This document shows, one piece after another, positions 16,501 through 23,756 of a stretch of DNA of 64,000 bases. The position numbers and the translations under genes are program-made. This DNA comes from Bacteroidota bacterium. GTDB lineage: Bacteria > Bacteroidota > Bacteroidia > Flavobacteriales > Flavobacteriaceae. The stretch covers positions 124,001-188,000 of the forward strand of contig JAKQHT010000025.1 of NCBI GenBank assembly GCA_029557895.1. Reading direction: 5' to 3'. The notes beneath the pieces are model-generated. The model was not told where the DNA came from. It saw nothing but the letters and a program-made list of their open reading frames with translations, and ran no database searches. Every line of letters begins with the position of its first letter. Position 1 is the stretch's first letter.

Positions 16501-18514
16501 AAGGATTGAGTGTTGCAGCGGGAATTTGAATCGAAGCCTCGTAAACTTGGGTGTCTTGATCATTTGGTTCGGGCTCAAATTCCACGACGATATCATCCAC
16601 AAACCAGCTGTCGCCATCATCCTGCGACATTACAAAGGCGATATACACGGTCTGGCCGTTATAGGCACTGAGGTCCACCAATTTTTGGTTGTAAATATTT
16701 CCGAGTTCTGCTTCTGTATAAGTTTCTACTGTGGTAAAGCTGGCATGGTCTGTTTGCGAGGTGGTAGAGACCCTTATGGTATAATTTGTATTGTGAGAAC
16801 TTGAGTATTCATCTTTTGTATAAAAAGAGAGTTGGGTAATGGCATTGTTTGGGATGTTGATGGCCGGCGTGACCAACCAATCTTCGGCGTTGCCGCCCGA
16901 CACGTTTTCATATTCTACATATGCGGCAAAAGCGCCGGTATTGGCATCGCCGTTTATTGTCCAATCGTTTATTGTTCCCAGTCCGTTTGTGCCGCGGTAG
17001 GTTGCCCAGCATGCAGGTATGGCACCGTCCTCAAAGCCTTCGGTAAAAGGGAGTGAAAAGGTCTCGCAAGCTACGGTAAAGTTGCCAGTGGCCAGGCTAT
17101 CGGTGTTGTAGCAATTTTCGGTAGTGTTATATTCATAGACGGCAACGTGGTAAGTGCTGCTCATGTTCAGTCCGGAAACATTCACAGAAGTTGAATTGCC
17201 ATTATAGACCACAAAATTACCACTGCCTATTTCGTCGCCATCGCTAAAAACAGCATCAGCGGTATAGGATGTACCGGAAACCGGATTTGCGTTTACGGCA
17301 CTGCCTTCTCGCATCACTACCAGTACGTTGTCGCCATCGCCACGGGTCCAGTTGAGAGTGGCTGTGCCGGCAAAGGCGTCGATGCCTGTTGTGTTATAGC
17401 CCGATGCTTGTGTGTTGGGGGCATCGCAGGTGCCTTCAATGTTTATGGTGTCCACGATCCAGCCCACACCGTCGTTTTGGGTATATACAAAGGCGATATA
17501 GACCGTCTGTCCGTCATATGCAGATAGGTCTATGGTTTTTTGGCTGAATGACATGCCAAAATCTGTAGCAGCATAGGTTTGGAGGTCGGTAAAGCTGCCG
17601 GTATCGGTCTGTGAAGTTGTAGAGATCTTAACGGCATAGTCGTTGGTTCCTGATATTGTGTTAAATATCCTTCGTCCCCAGAAAGTCAGTTGGTTGCCGG
17701 TGGTGGGAGAAAGGTCTATCGCAGGGGTTACGAGCCAGTCCTCGGAAGTGCCGGAAGCCAAAAATTCGGGGTTGATCTTTGCTGAAAAAGTGCCGCTTTG
17801 GGCGGGGTAATTGCTGCCGTCTTCTATCTCCCAAGACTGCCCGGTGCCAACACTGTTGTCAAAACTGTCCCAGCAGTTTGGAGGTACACTGCCATCCTCA
17901 AAGCCTTCGGCGAAGGGTAGGGTGGCGGTGGTGCAAGGGATTACTGGAGCTATTCCAAAACCTAAAAGGGCCGCACTACCACCACTTGGATTTGTGGAAA
18001 TCGTGTTAAATCTCGTGCTTGGATCTGAAAATCCAGTCGAACCAGTTGTGATTCCGCTATTCAAAGCTATATTTTGATTGGCAGTTGAAACGCCACCACC
18101 TGTCCATGCAGTACCAGGATCAGTTTCTGGAGTCCCAAAAACATCGGTTTCATTTCCGCCATATTCTATAACAAGGGAGTCGTCTCCATTGAAAATAAAA
18201 TTATAGCTATAAAAATCACTGCCATTGCCTTGGGTCACAGTCTCTAAGTCTCCTGAAGTGCCAATGACTATAACATTGCCGGGAGCCAATGTTCCGGTAC
18301 TAATGGTATAAACTGCTGCAGGAGTCCCTCCATTGGTTCCTTGCTTAATAGCTAAATTGTTACTCGAAAAGTTCAAGGTTGAAGCGGTATTGTTCCATAT
18401 TTCAATGCCTTTTGGAACAGAGCCTGAATCGGTTTCGACATATTGGCTTATAATCTGCCCAAACCCCGTTAGGCTGAAGGTCAATGTTATCAATAGGATG
18501 TAAAAATTTTTCAT
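13571..18514 (-). CDS. Large T9SS-exported multidomain adhesin-like protein
   Basis: 1647 residues. Signal peptide 1-19 (ends TGFGQ). About 20-190 resembles a lamin-tail-type beta domain. Two choice-of-anchor J-type domains begin near 191 and 480 (each with LPF-EGFEDG, a Cys-Trp pair, EDWLVTPAI and GQTVYIAFV) and flank a fibronectin-like stretch. Further beta regions follow at about 655-1140, then a module shared with the downstream neighbour from about 1145. The end is a T9SS type A sorting domain (IYDLQGRLV, DGIYVVKV). It should be exported through the outer membrane and anchored or released at the surface. The ligand is unknown. Confidence 0.9.
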   Translation of the reverse strand: MKNFYILLITLTFSLTGFGQIISQYVETDSGSVPKGIEIWNNTASTLNFSSNNLAIKQGTNGGTPAAVYTISTGTLAPGNVIVIGTSGDLETVTQGNGSDFYSYNFIFNGDDSLVIEYGGNETDVFGTPETDPGTAWTGGGVSTANQNIALNSGITTGSTGFSDPSTRFNTISTNPSGGSAALLGFGIAPVIPCTTATLPFAEGFEDGSVPPNCWDSFDNSVGTGQSWEIEDGSNYPAQSGTFSAKINPEFLASGTSEDWLVTPAIDLSPTTGNQLTFWGRRIFNTISGTNDYAVKISTTSQTDTGSFTDLQTYAATDFGMSFSQKTIDLSAYDGQTVYIAFVYTQNDGVGWIVDTINIEGTCDAPNTQASGYNTTGIDAFAGTATLNWTRGDGDNVLVVMREGSAVNANPVSGTSYTADAVFSDGDEIGSGNFVVYNGNSTSVNVSGLNMSSTYHVAVYEYNTTENCYNTDSLATGNFTVACETFSLPFTEGFEDGAIPACWATYRGTNGLGTINDWTINGDANTGAFAAYVEYENVSGGNAEDWLVTPAINIPNNAITQLSFYTKDEYSSSHNTNYTIRVSTTSQTDHASFTTVETYTEAELGNIYNQKLVDLSAYNGQTVYIAFVMSQDDGDSWFVDDIVVEFEPEPNDQDTQVYEASIQIPAATLNPFDMLHDELAVDVFGFVIEDIGGNDGLPTNVTTMRFVPGPNNTADWSDIMQGVTITDGNSVSYTPTSTTINDNEIIVTFATPIVIPDMDYLDFTLGMYLNPTPVVDHSIVQFQINAINSGFVADANGSGFDNTFIDGDVVGNNMTLDVEATTVHFQQQPTDTYINAAMSPAVTVAGTDDFGNIDIDYDGFEIEITSEGALDGGSVTATTVNGIATFANIVHTAPGTFLRLTASGENLYMNDMESDPFDIWDIPVLGWQIIATDQLFTIDFDNTVNGVNEGAFNGTGFTATPTSGQLDSDAWASTGMSDGTLAFGGSMTSGDYAKETSTGGVVQGGFYAFEVASGNYALGVQPTGSDFNPGTITLRSQNQIGTTLTSAMVDYTVYVYNDSPRSNSFNFSYSDDDSSYTPVTTLNLSSPATSSGTQWTAYRRSVLITGLNIAHEDFFYMQWNSADIGGTGTRDEFAIDDIQVVFNPSSVSFDASGDYVDVINDGATMHVAKDANLLTGSLTNNGVITLQSDSDEYSSLIATSVTGTVSYDRHVNTGAVNGEGGNDLIASPLAGQNFGDFAADNGNIITDPNDATRKLFGPFDKVTGAFLIYETDTNASTPLVSGEGYRAASTDGNGFTFTGTVNTGNVNRTIEYSGGAIPFREWNLVGNPYPSYIKLSDFLAANSSSFNTNSAGVYGYDDSASNYTIWNEAYALANPNALIAPGQGFFVAAQTSGGSIAFTPAMRATGNSDDFIPGRSANIAHLKLNAAIDNKNYNTDFYFLDQASRNLDPGFDASVFGKVAPSTALYSQLVEGNTGIDMAVQSLAYSDLGSDVIIPLGINVAAGKTAHLNIASSTLPEGTNVYLEDSANNTFTLLNSGTFTFTANETLTDTGRFYLRFTNETLSATSQTLEQLSIFTTFNPRTLFVKGIVAQGTSLAIYDLQGRLVLATELDSSSRNNTVNVNGISDGIYVVKVRNAEQQKTQRVIIR

Positions 18515-18558
18515 AGTGCTGCTGTTTTCTAAAATTTTGTAAAAAAGGCTTTAACGTG

Positions 18559-18566
18559 CAAATATA
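18559..18566 (-). promoter_or_regulatory. -7 element upstream of the large T9SS gene
   Basis: TATATTTG followed by CACG on the minus strand lies 44 bases before the start codon. A -33 TTTG at the normal distance is lacking, so this is supported by one box only. Confidence 0.35.
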
Positions 18567-18654
18567 CACATCTTGCCGATTATTATGGTATTTTGTCATT
18601 AAGAAATGCTAATTTTTACAAGTTTTAAACTTTGGAAAAGAAGATGTTCGGTGC

Positions 18655-18712
18655 TTTGGGGTTGACCCAAGGTTTTTGTTTGGGCACCATTCCCCAAAAA
18701 ATCATAGCTTTG
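18655..18712 (+). promoter_or_regulatory. Leader of upxY with alternative hairpins and a possible promoter
   Basis: CCCAA at 18666-18670 can pair with TTGGG upstream (18656-18660) or with TTGGG downstream (18680-18684), so two hairpins exclude each other. TTTG (18679-18682) and TAGCTTTG (18705-18712) form a loose promoter pair with 22 bases between. If transcription starts here, the hairpins are upstream of the transcript; if it starts further up, they are in the leader. The sequence does not decide. Confidence 0.3.
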
Positions 18713-18743
18713 CTATTGTAACCACATATCTAAAATTGAGTAC

Positions 18744-19202
18744 ATGCCCTGGTACGTCCTTATCACCAAGCCCAATGCCGAAAAAAAAGTAGCCGATCGC
18801 TTAAAAATACTTGGTGTGGAGGTGTGTTGCCCGGTACGAACGGAGTTGCGGCAATGGAGCGACCGCAAGAAAAAGGTTGAAGTGCCACTGCTGCCATCAA
18901 TGGTATTGGTGAACCTCGAAGAAAAGACACGCCCGTTGGTCTTTGAAGCTGCCGGTGCTTTGCGTTACCTTTTTTGGCTCGGCAGGCCTGCAACGGTTTC
19001 TGAAGCCGAGATTGAAGCGTTGCGGGACATCAGGAACCACAGTCAGGCCAAGGTGGACGTTCAGAAAATGGAAGTTGGCAAGGAAATTGACATTAATGGC
19101 CTCGGTTTTGAGAAGGAACGGGGTACTGTGAGGTATGTATCGGGAAACCAATGCTGGGTAGTCTTGCACAATATGGGTTATATTGTCAAATTGCAAATTT
19201 GA
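18744..19202 (+). CDS. UpxY-like transcription antiterminator (NusG paralogue)
   Basis: 152 residues. The NGN domain fills about residues 1-95: the start MPWYVLITKPNAEKKVADRL is the NusG/RfaH-type strand and helix, and PLLPSMVLVNL follows. A short KOW-like C-terminal domain follows. In Bacteroides, UpxY proteins are the first gene of each capsule operon and prevent premature termination in that operon's leader. Here it likewise comes first in a long polysaccharide operon. Its target is probably the locus's own leader; this is inferred from the Bacteroides system. A 289-base gap with hairpins separates it from the flippase gene. Confidence 0.88.
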   Translation: MPWYVLITKPNAEKKVADRLKILGVEVCCPVRTELRQWSDRKKKVEVPLLPSMVLVNLEEKTRPLVFEAAGALRYLFWLGRPATVSEAEIEALRDIRNHSQAKVDVQKMEVGKEIDINGLGFEKERGTVRYVSGNQCWVVLHNMGYIVKLQI

Positions 19203-19491
19203 ACGTTTTGGCAGGTACAATTGGTTTGCTATCTTTGGAAATGTCGTATTTTTGCCCGCTCGTTTCAATCTGGTAGTCCCCAAAAAAAGGGACTATTTAT
19301 ATATATAAATAATTGAACGCTATCACATTAAATATCAAATGTGACTGGTGATGGCGAAGCCGTAGAAAAAATGAACGGCTTGGGTTGTAGGGATGACAAT
19401 CCATCGAGGTAATTGGGAAAACAAATTCGAGTCCACAGTTTTCAACCTTATTGTCACTTTTCGATGCGAGCTAAAATTTCCATAATTGTTA
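19203..19491 (+). promoter_or_regulatory. Hairpin-rich leader between upxY and the flippase gene
   Basis: Three consecutive inverted repeats were seen: TAGTCCC/GGGACTA (19274-19280 with 19289-19295), TCACATT/AATGTGA (19323-19329 with 19338-19344) and AAGCCGT/ACGGCTT (19357-19363 with 19375-19381). The first is followed by an AT stretch but no strong T run. No coding sequence is visible. These could be pause or attenuation sites for the antiterminator. Confidence 0.4.
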
Positions 19492-20991
19492 ATGTCAGAT
19501 AATCTCAAGGCAAAATCGGTATCGGCTTTTGGCTGGGCTTTGGGTGGGCAGCTGTCCAACCAAGTCCTGACTTTTGTGATTACCTTGGTTCTTGCAAGGT
19601 TGCTCACCCCCGAAGAGTTTGGGCTTGCAGGTCTTGTGATGGTCGTGAACCTCATCGGGCAGATTTTTATTGATGCGGGCTTATCTTCGGGACTGATACG
19701 CAAAAAGGAGGTCAACCAAGTAGAGCTGTCCAGTTTTTTTTATCTCAACCTCGCCATTGGGGTATTGATCATGCTGTTGGTGTTTTTTTTGAGCGCCTAC
19801 ATTGCGGGGCTTTTTGAAAGTAAAGCGCTTGCACCACTTTTGCAGTTGAGTTCGCTCCAGTTTTTTTTGAGTTCTCTTGGATTGATTCCAATGGTGTTGT
19901 TGAAGCGCGAGATTAATTTTAGGTTTTTGTCGCAACTGGATGTGGGCATCAATATTTCGTCGGGATTGATAACCATTCTGCTGGCTATTTTGGGCTTTGG
20001 GGTTTATAGTCTTATTTTCAGGAGTATTGTCAGTGGTGTTTTTTCAGCTTCATTGCTGTGGCGAAAGGTTTCATGGCGACCGTCATTAGCGTTTTCTTAT
20101 GCGAGTATGAAACCTACTTTGGCATACAGTACCGGCATCTTGGGATTGAGCATTGTCAATACCGTGTCGGGAAATTTTAGCACCGTACTCATCGGAAAGT
20201 TTTTTTCCATAGAGACCATAGGACTTTACAACAGGGCGGCCAACACAAGAAAACTGGTACTTCAGAACTTCGGCCCACTTTTCAACAGAGTGTTTTTTCC
20301 TATTTTGTCCAAAATACAGGATGACGATGCCCGGTTGAAGGCTTACTATCTTAAAGCCATACAAATGGTGTCTTTGTTCGTGGTTTTTTTGATGGCGCTC
20401 TTCTTTATGTTTTCTGATACTTTGATCTATTATCTGTATGGGAAACAGTGGGTGGCATCGGCACCTATACTTAAAATACTGTGCCTTGCAGGGCTTGTGC
20501 TTCCCATAAGCGCCATAAACCTCAACCTGTTCATGGTCAAGGGAAAGTCGAAGTTCTTGATGGGTTATGAGCTTATTAAGAACGTGTTTTCACTGCTGGT
20601 CATGTTTGTTTCCATACATTATGGAATGGATGTTTTTTTGTATAGTTTGGTGGGCGTCGCTTATTTATTCTTCGTGATGAACATCGTGTTGACGTACCAA
20701 AAGTTTGGTTTTTCAATGAAGGACCAACTTACGGTATTTACCTCAAAGCTGATTCCGGCTTTTTTATTGGTGTTGCCTATCGAATTGTTTGTTGTAAAAG
20801 ACGTAGTGTCCTTGAAAATGGTGTTGCTTGTGGCTCCGATTTTTACTTTGATATATTTCGGAACGGTTTTTATGTTTGATAAGGACTTGTACCGTTCGAT
20901 AAAAAATTTATTTGAAGGTAAAACCCAGCTTGCCATAAGAAAACTTAAAGGTCTAATTAGTTTAAAAAAAAATGAAAGTTCAGATAAATAA
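19492..20991 (+). CDS. Polysaccharide flippase, Wzx/WzxC type
   Basis: 499 residues from ATG 19492; a TTG two codons earlier is less likely. A short cytoplasmic N-terminus is followed by about 12 to 14 hydrophobic segments spread over the whole length, and the opening pattern (AFGWALGGQLSNQV, LARLLTPEEFGLAG) is that of the WzxC/teichuronic-type flippases. It would move undecaprenyl-linked repeat units across the inner membrane. It is the first structural gene of the locus and overlaps the next gene by 20 bases. Confidence 0.92.
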   Translation: MSDNLKAKSVSAFGWALGGQLSNQVLTFVITLVLARLLTPEEFGLAGLVMVVNLIGQIFIDAGLSSGLIRKKEVNQVELSSFFYLNLAIGVLIMLLVFFLSAYIAGLFESKALAPLLQLSSLQFFLSSLGLIPMVLLKREINFRFLSQLDVGINISSGLITILLAILGFGVYSLIFRSIVSGVFSASLLWRKVSWRPSLAFSYASMKPTLAYSTGILGLSIVNTVSGNFSTVLIGKFFSIETIGLYNRAANTRKLVLQNFGPLFNRVFFPILSKIQDDDARLKAYYLKAIQMVSLFVVFLMALFFMFSDTLIYYLYGKQWVASAPILKILCLAGLVLPISAINLNLFMVKGKSKFLMGYELIKNVFSLLVMFVSIHYGMDVFLYSLVGVAYLFFVMNIVLTYQKFGFSMKDQLTVFTSKLIPAFLLVLPIELFVVKDVVSLKMVLLVAPIFTLIYFGTVFMFDKDLYRSIKNLFEGKTQLAIRKLKGLISLKKNESSDK

Positions 20992-21847
20992 CATTTTGCC
21001 GATTATTGACCTTGGGAAACGGGTTGACCAAACACTGTTTGTAGTATCCCAAGCTCGATCGGGCAGTACATTCTTTGCGAATTTGCTGAATCATAAAAGA
21101 GATTTTCGTGTTTTGTTTGAGCCTTTGCACAAAAGCTATGTCGAAAGGGCTCAAGAAGTTGATCTGCCACTATCCTTGCCAGAAGATGATAATACGGTAG
21201 AATATAAAAAATTTTTTGCCGATATCATCAAAGGGAATATATCCAACAAATGGATAGACCGTGAGAACAAAGCAGGTATTTATTCCAAAAGACTCGTAAA
21301 GTTGGTGAGGGCAAATATGTTGTTGCCATGGATTGTAACAAACTTTCCGGATCTAAAAGTTATATTTCTTTTGAGAAATCCAATTTCTGTAATTGAGTCC
21401 TGGGAAAGATTGAATTTTGGCAATGGGCATGATTTGAGAGAGATGGTTTTGCTTAATGAAGATGTGGTAAAATTTATTCCGGATGGTTTACTGAAAACTT
21501 ATCGAGAAGAGGACGATGCATTTTTATTAAGTGTTTACTATTGGTGTATTTATAATTCTTACCCATTAAAACGGTGTAGGCCCAATTCCTTTATTTGTGT
21601 AAAATATGAAGATGTTGTTGAGAGGGATCAAACCGTCATGGAAGATATTTTCAAATTTACGGGAATAAAAATAAGCGATCTAGATGAAAAGCACTATTCC
21701 AAAACTTCTTCATCTTCAAGGAAACAAAGAGACAGCTTGCAGGTGGCTTTAAATAAATCAAAAGAGAAATTGGGTAAGGAAAGACTTATCAAAGCGCAGC
21801 ATATTATCGATCTTTTCGAAATGAACCATTTGTATAATCTGCTATAA
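20972..21847 (+). CDS. Sulfotransferase family protein (1 of 3)
   Basis: 291 residues. The PAPS 5'-phosphosulfate-binding loop is QARSGSTFFANLL (27-39), and LKVIFLLRNPISVIESW (about 126-142) fits the 3'-phosphate-binding motif. The likely role is transfer of sulfate from PAPS to a sugar of the locus's polysaccharide. The ATG is inside the end of the flippase gene, so the two are coupled. The gene is visibly more AT-rich than the flippase. Acceptor sugar unknown. Confidence 0.85.
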   Translation: MKVQINNILPIIDLGKRVDQTLFVVSQARSGSTFFANLLNHKRDFRVLFEPLHKSYVERAQEVDLPLSLPEDDNTVEYKKFFADIIKGNISNKWIDRENKAGIYSKRLVKLVRANMLLPWIVTNFPDLKVIFLLRNPISVIESWERLNFGNGHDLREMVLLNEDVVKFIPDGLLKTYREEDDAFLLSVYYWCIYNSYPLKRCRPNSFICVKYEDVVERDQTVMEDIFKFTGIKISDLDEKHYSKTSSSSRKQRDSLQVALNKSKEKLGKERLIKAQHIIDLFEMNHLYNLL

Positions 21848-22160
21848 TAATTCGCCCTTGGTCCCCTTACAAAATTATGTATGCCCTGTTTGATTTTACA
21901 AAATGTGCTGGCAAATACACAGCGACTTGTAAGGGTGACGACTCTTGGATCGATGCCAACAAAACACAAAAGAAAGGCGATTTTTTTTGGGCAAAATCCC
22001 CAATAAGGCAGTTTTGGTGCCAACAACAGGCAATTTTTTTAAACAAAGCATTGCTGTAAAGCTAAGTCAAGGGACTTGTTGGGAAAATTTATCCAAGCGC
22101 ATTTCCATAATTGGGTGTATTGATAATTGAGGCAATGAAAACCGTTCTGCACTATATTGT
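21848..22160 (+). other. Unexplained stretch between sulfotransferase and glycosyltransferase fragment
   Basis: 313 bases. It has short open frames on both strands but none with a recognisable product or a start signal I trust. It contains two runs of seven to eight T and a loosely repeated motif (ATGCCAACA and GTGCCAACA, each followed by a GGC-A/G-ATTTTTTT). It may be the remains of an older gene or an intergenic repeat element. Confidence 0.4.
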
Positions 22161-22591
22161 ATGAAACACCTTTACTATTTCGCGGACTCTTATCCCTTCT
22201 CGGTAGTCTATACATGCAAATCCATGGAAATCGAAGCCGCTGCAAAAAAATTTGATGAGTTCATCATCGTTCCTTTTACATATAAAAAAGAAAATGGCCT
22301 AAAGTTTCCGGACAATGTCCGCATTGAGCCGCCCACCTTGGGAAATACGCTTTTTGCAAAACACAAATACATCAAATACCTGTTCGCCGCATCCCAACCA
22401 CAAAACTGGTTTTTTTTGAATTGTTAAGGGCGCTGCCCAAAGACAAACGGGCCGTCATAGATTGGTATTTGGCAACGATTTACAGTGCCATTATTGCGAG
22501 TGCGCCAATTTTTAAAAATCTGAAAACCGTTTTTGAAAACTTTAGTCCTTTTCAAAAAAGCTATTATAAATTGAATAGGTTAAATTATTAA
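22161..22591 (+). pseudogene. Truncated, frameshifted glycosyltransferase N-terminal fragment
   Basis: The first 83 codons match the start of the glycosyltransferase at 23746 (YYFADSYPFS vs YYFTDSYPFS; NNVRIE-like and NTLFAK segments shared). In a run of eight T at 22410-22417 the frame breaks and a stop follows at 22425. In another frame homology resumes at ELLRALPKDKRAVIDWYLA, ending at 22591. The fragment therefore lost its frame and the whole C-terminal, nucleotide-sugar-binding half. It is a dead partial copy, probably left by recombination in the locus. Confidence 0.8.
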
Positions 22592-22643
22592 ACACTAAAA
22601 ATTACATTTGATAACCTCTCAAATTAATTGAAATGAAACACCA

Positions 22644-23756
22644 ATGCGGATTAGAAGATATAACATAGATGACATTTTTAGAACACTGAATAACAGTGGT
22701 CTGTTCGATAGAACATATAATCAGAAAGCTAGTTTTATATGTGTTCCACGCTACAATGTTTGTATCCATTTAAGGCCCGGTTCAATTAATTTTTTTTTCC
22801 AATATGTGTATAAGGTAAGAACTTACAAAACCTATTTGGTGTGGTTTTGTCTTTGGCTTACTTCCAAATTTCCCATGATGGCTTGGACTCTTAATTTGAT
22901 GGGATTATCCAATACCATAATTAGCAGTGAAGCGTATGAAAACTTGAACTGGGATGATATTGATTTAATATATGTCGAATGGCATTTTTTTGGGATATTT
23001 TCTTATACCAATAAAACCGTAACTCATGTGTTAGCAAAAAGTGCTTACAAAGAGCGGTTTTTAAATGAACTAAATGCAAGAATGCATTGTGATAAGTTCA
23101 AAAAACTTTTTCCTAAACTTATTAGATATCAATACGATCCTTGTTTCTATGAGGAAGAACTGGCTGTGGATGCGGGTCGGCAATTGGTTGATAAAAAACA
23201 GTTCGAGAAATCTCAAAAAAAGCTTAAAAGCTTAAATAAGAAAACCGTTCAAACCAGAGGTTTTGAACACTATTACAGCCAACTTTTAAAAAAAATAGGC
23301 GAGTTGGAAAATGAAGAACTCCAAAGCGCTTTAGTACGGTTAAAAGAAAATATTGAGGAAGAGCATCTCGGGGAGAACCAAGAAATAGAATTGGCATTAT
23401 TTCACGGAGATTTCAATACAGGGCAAATTCTCATTAAGAACAAAAAAATAAAAATAATCGATTGGGGAGACGGAGGCTTTTTAAACAGGTATTTTGACTA
23501 TATATCAAAAGCTATTTATAAATCGCCAAACCATTCATTCGGTCACCATCATTTTCCAGATGATTTTAATATACTAAAAAGCTATTTTAAAAAAAGGGTA
23601 AAGAAATCGAATCATACCAATTTGTATGTATTACTGACGTTGTTAGAGATATTGTCTGTCTCCAAAGGCGAATTCGAATCAAAAGAGGGGGCTTATCACA
23701 GATGGTTGATTGCGGTTTCCAACAACTGTCGAAAGGAATTTAGTAATGAAAAATGA
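22644..23756 (+). CDS. APH/choline-kinase-fold phosphotransferase
   Basis: 370 residues. The catalytic loop reads HGDFNTGQIL (His254, Asp256) and the metal-binding DFG-like site is IIDWGD (Asp273), as in aminoglycoside phosphotransferases and choline kinases. The usual Asn of the loop (HGDxxxxN) is Gln261 here. The N-terminal half is not recognisable. In a polysaccharide locus such an enzyme could phosphorylate a sugar or attach phospho-substituents; resistance is a less likely role. It is very AT-rich and overlaps the next gene by 11 bases. Confidence 0.72.
   Translation: MRIRRYNIDDIFRTLNNSGLFDRTYNQKASFICVPRYNVCIHLRPGSINFFFQYVYKVRTYKTYLVWFCLWLTSKFPMMAWTLNLMGLSNTIISSEAYENLNWDDIDLIYVEWHFFGIFSYTNKTVTHVLAKSAYKERFLNELNARMHCDKFKKLFPKLIRYQYDPCFYEEELAVDAGRQLVDKKQFEKSQKKLKSLNKKTVQTRGFEHYYSQLLKKIGELENEELQSALVRLKENIEEEHLGENQEIELALFHGDFNTGQILIKNKKIKIIDWGDGGFLNRYFDYISKAIYKSPNHSFGHHHFPDDFNILKSYFKKRVKKSNHTNLYVLLTLLEILSVSKGEFESKEGAYHRWLIAVSNNCRKEFSNEK

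Noticed and set aside
19274-19295. Intrinsic terminator in the upxY-flippase gap
   Set aside because: The seven-base stem is clear but it is followed by mixed A and T, not a T run, so it is listed only as a hairpin in the leader.
21694-22026. 110-codon minus-strand frame over the sulfotransferase end and the following gap
   Set aside because: Its first half is antisense to the sulfotransferase and the rest is Cys/Phe-rich without any known pattern; opposite direction to the operon.
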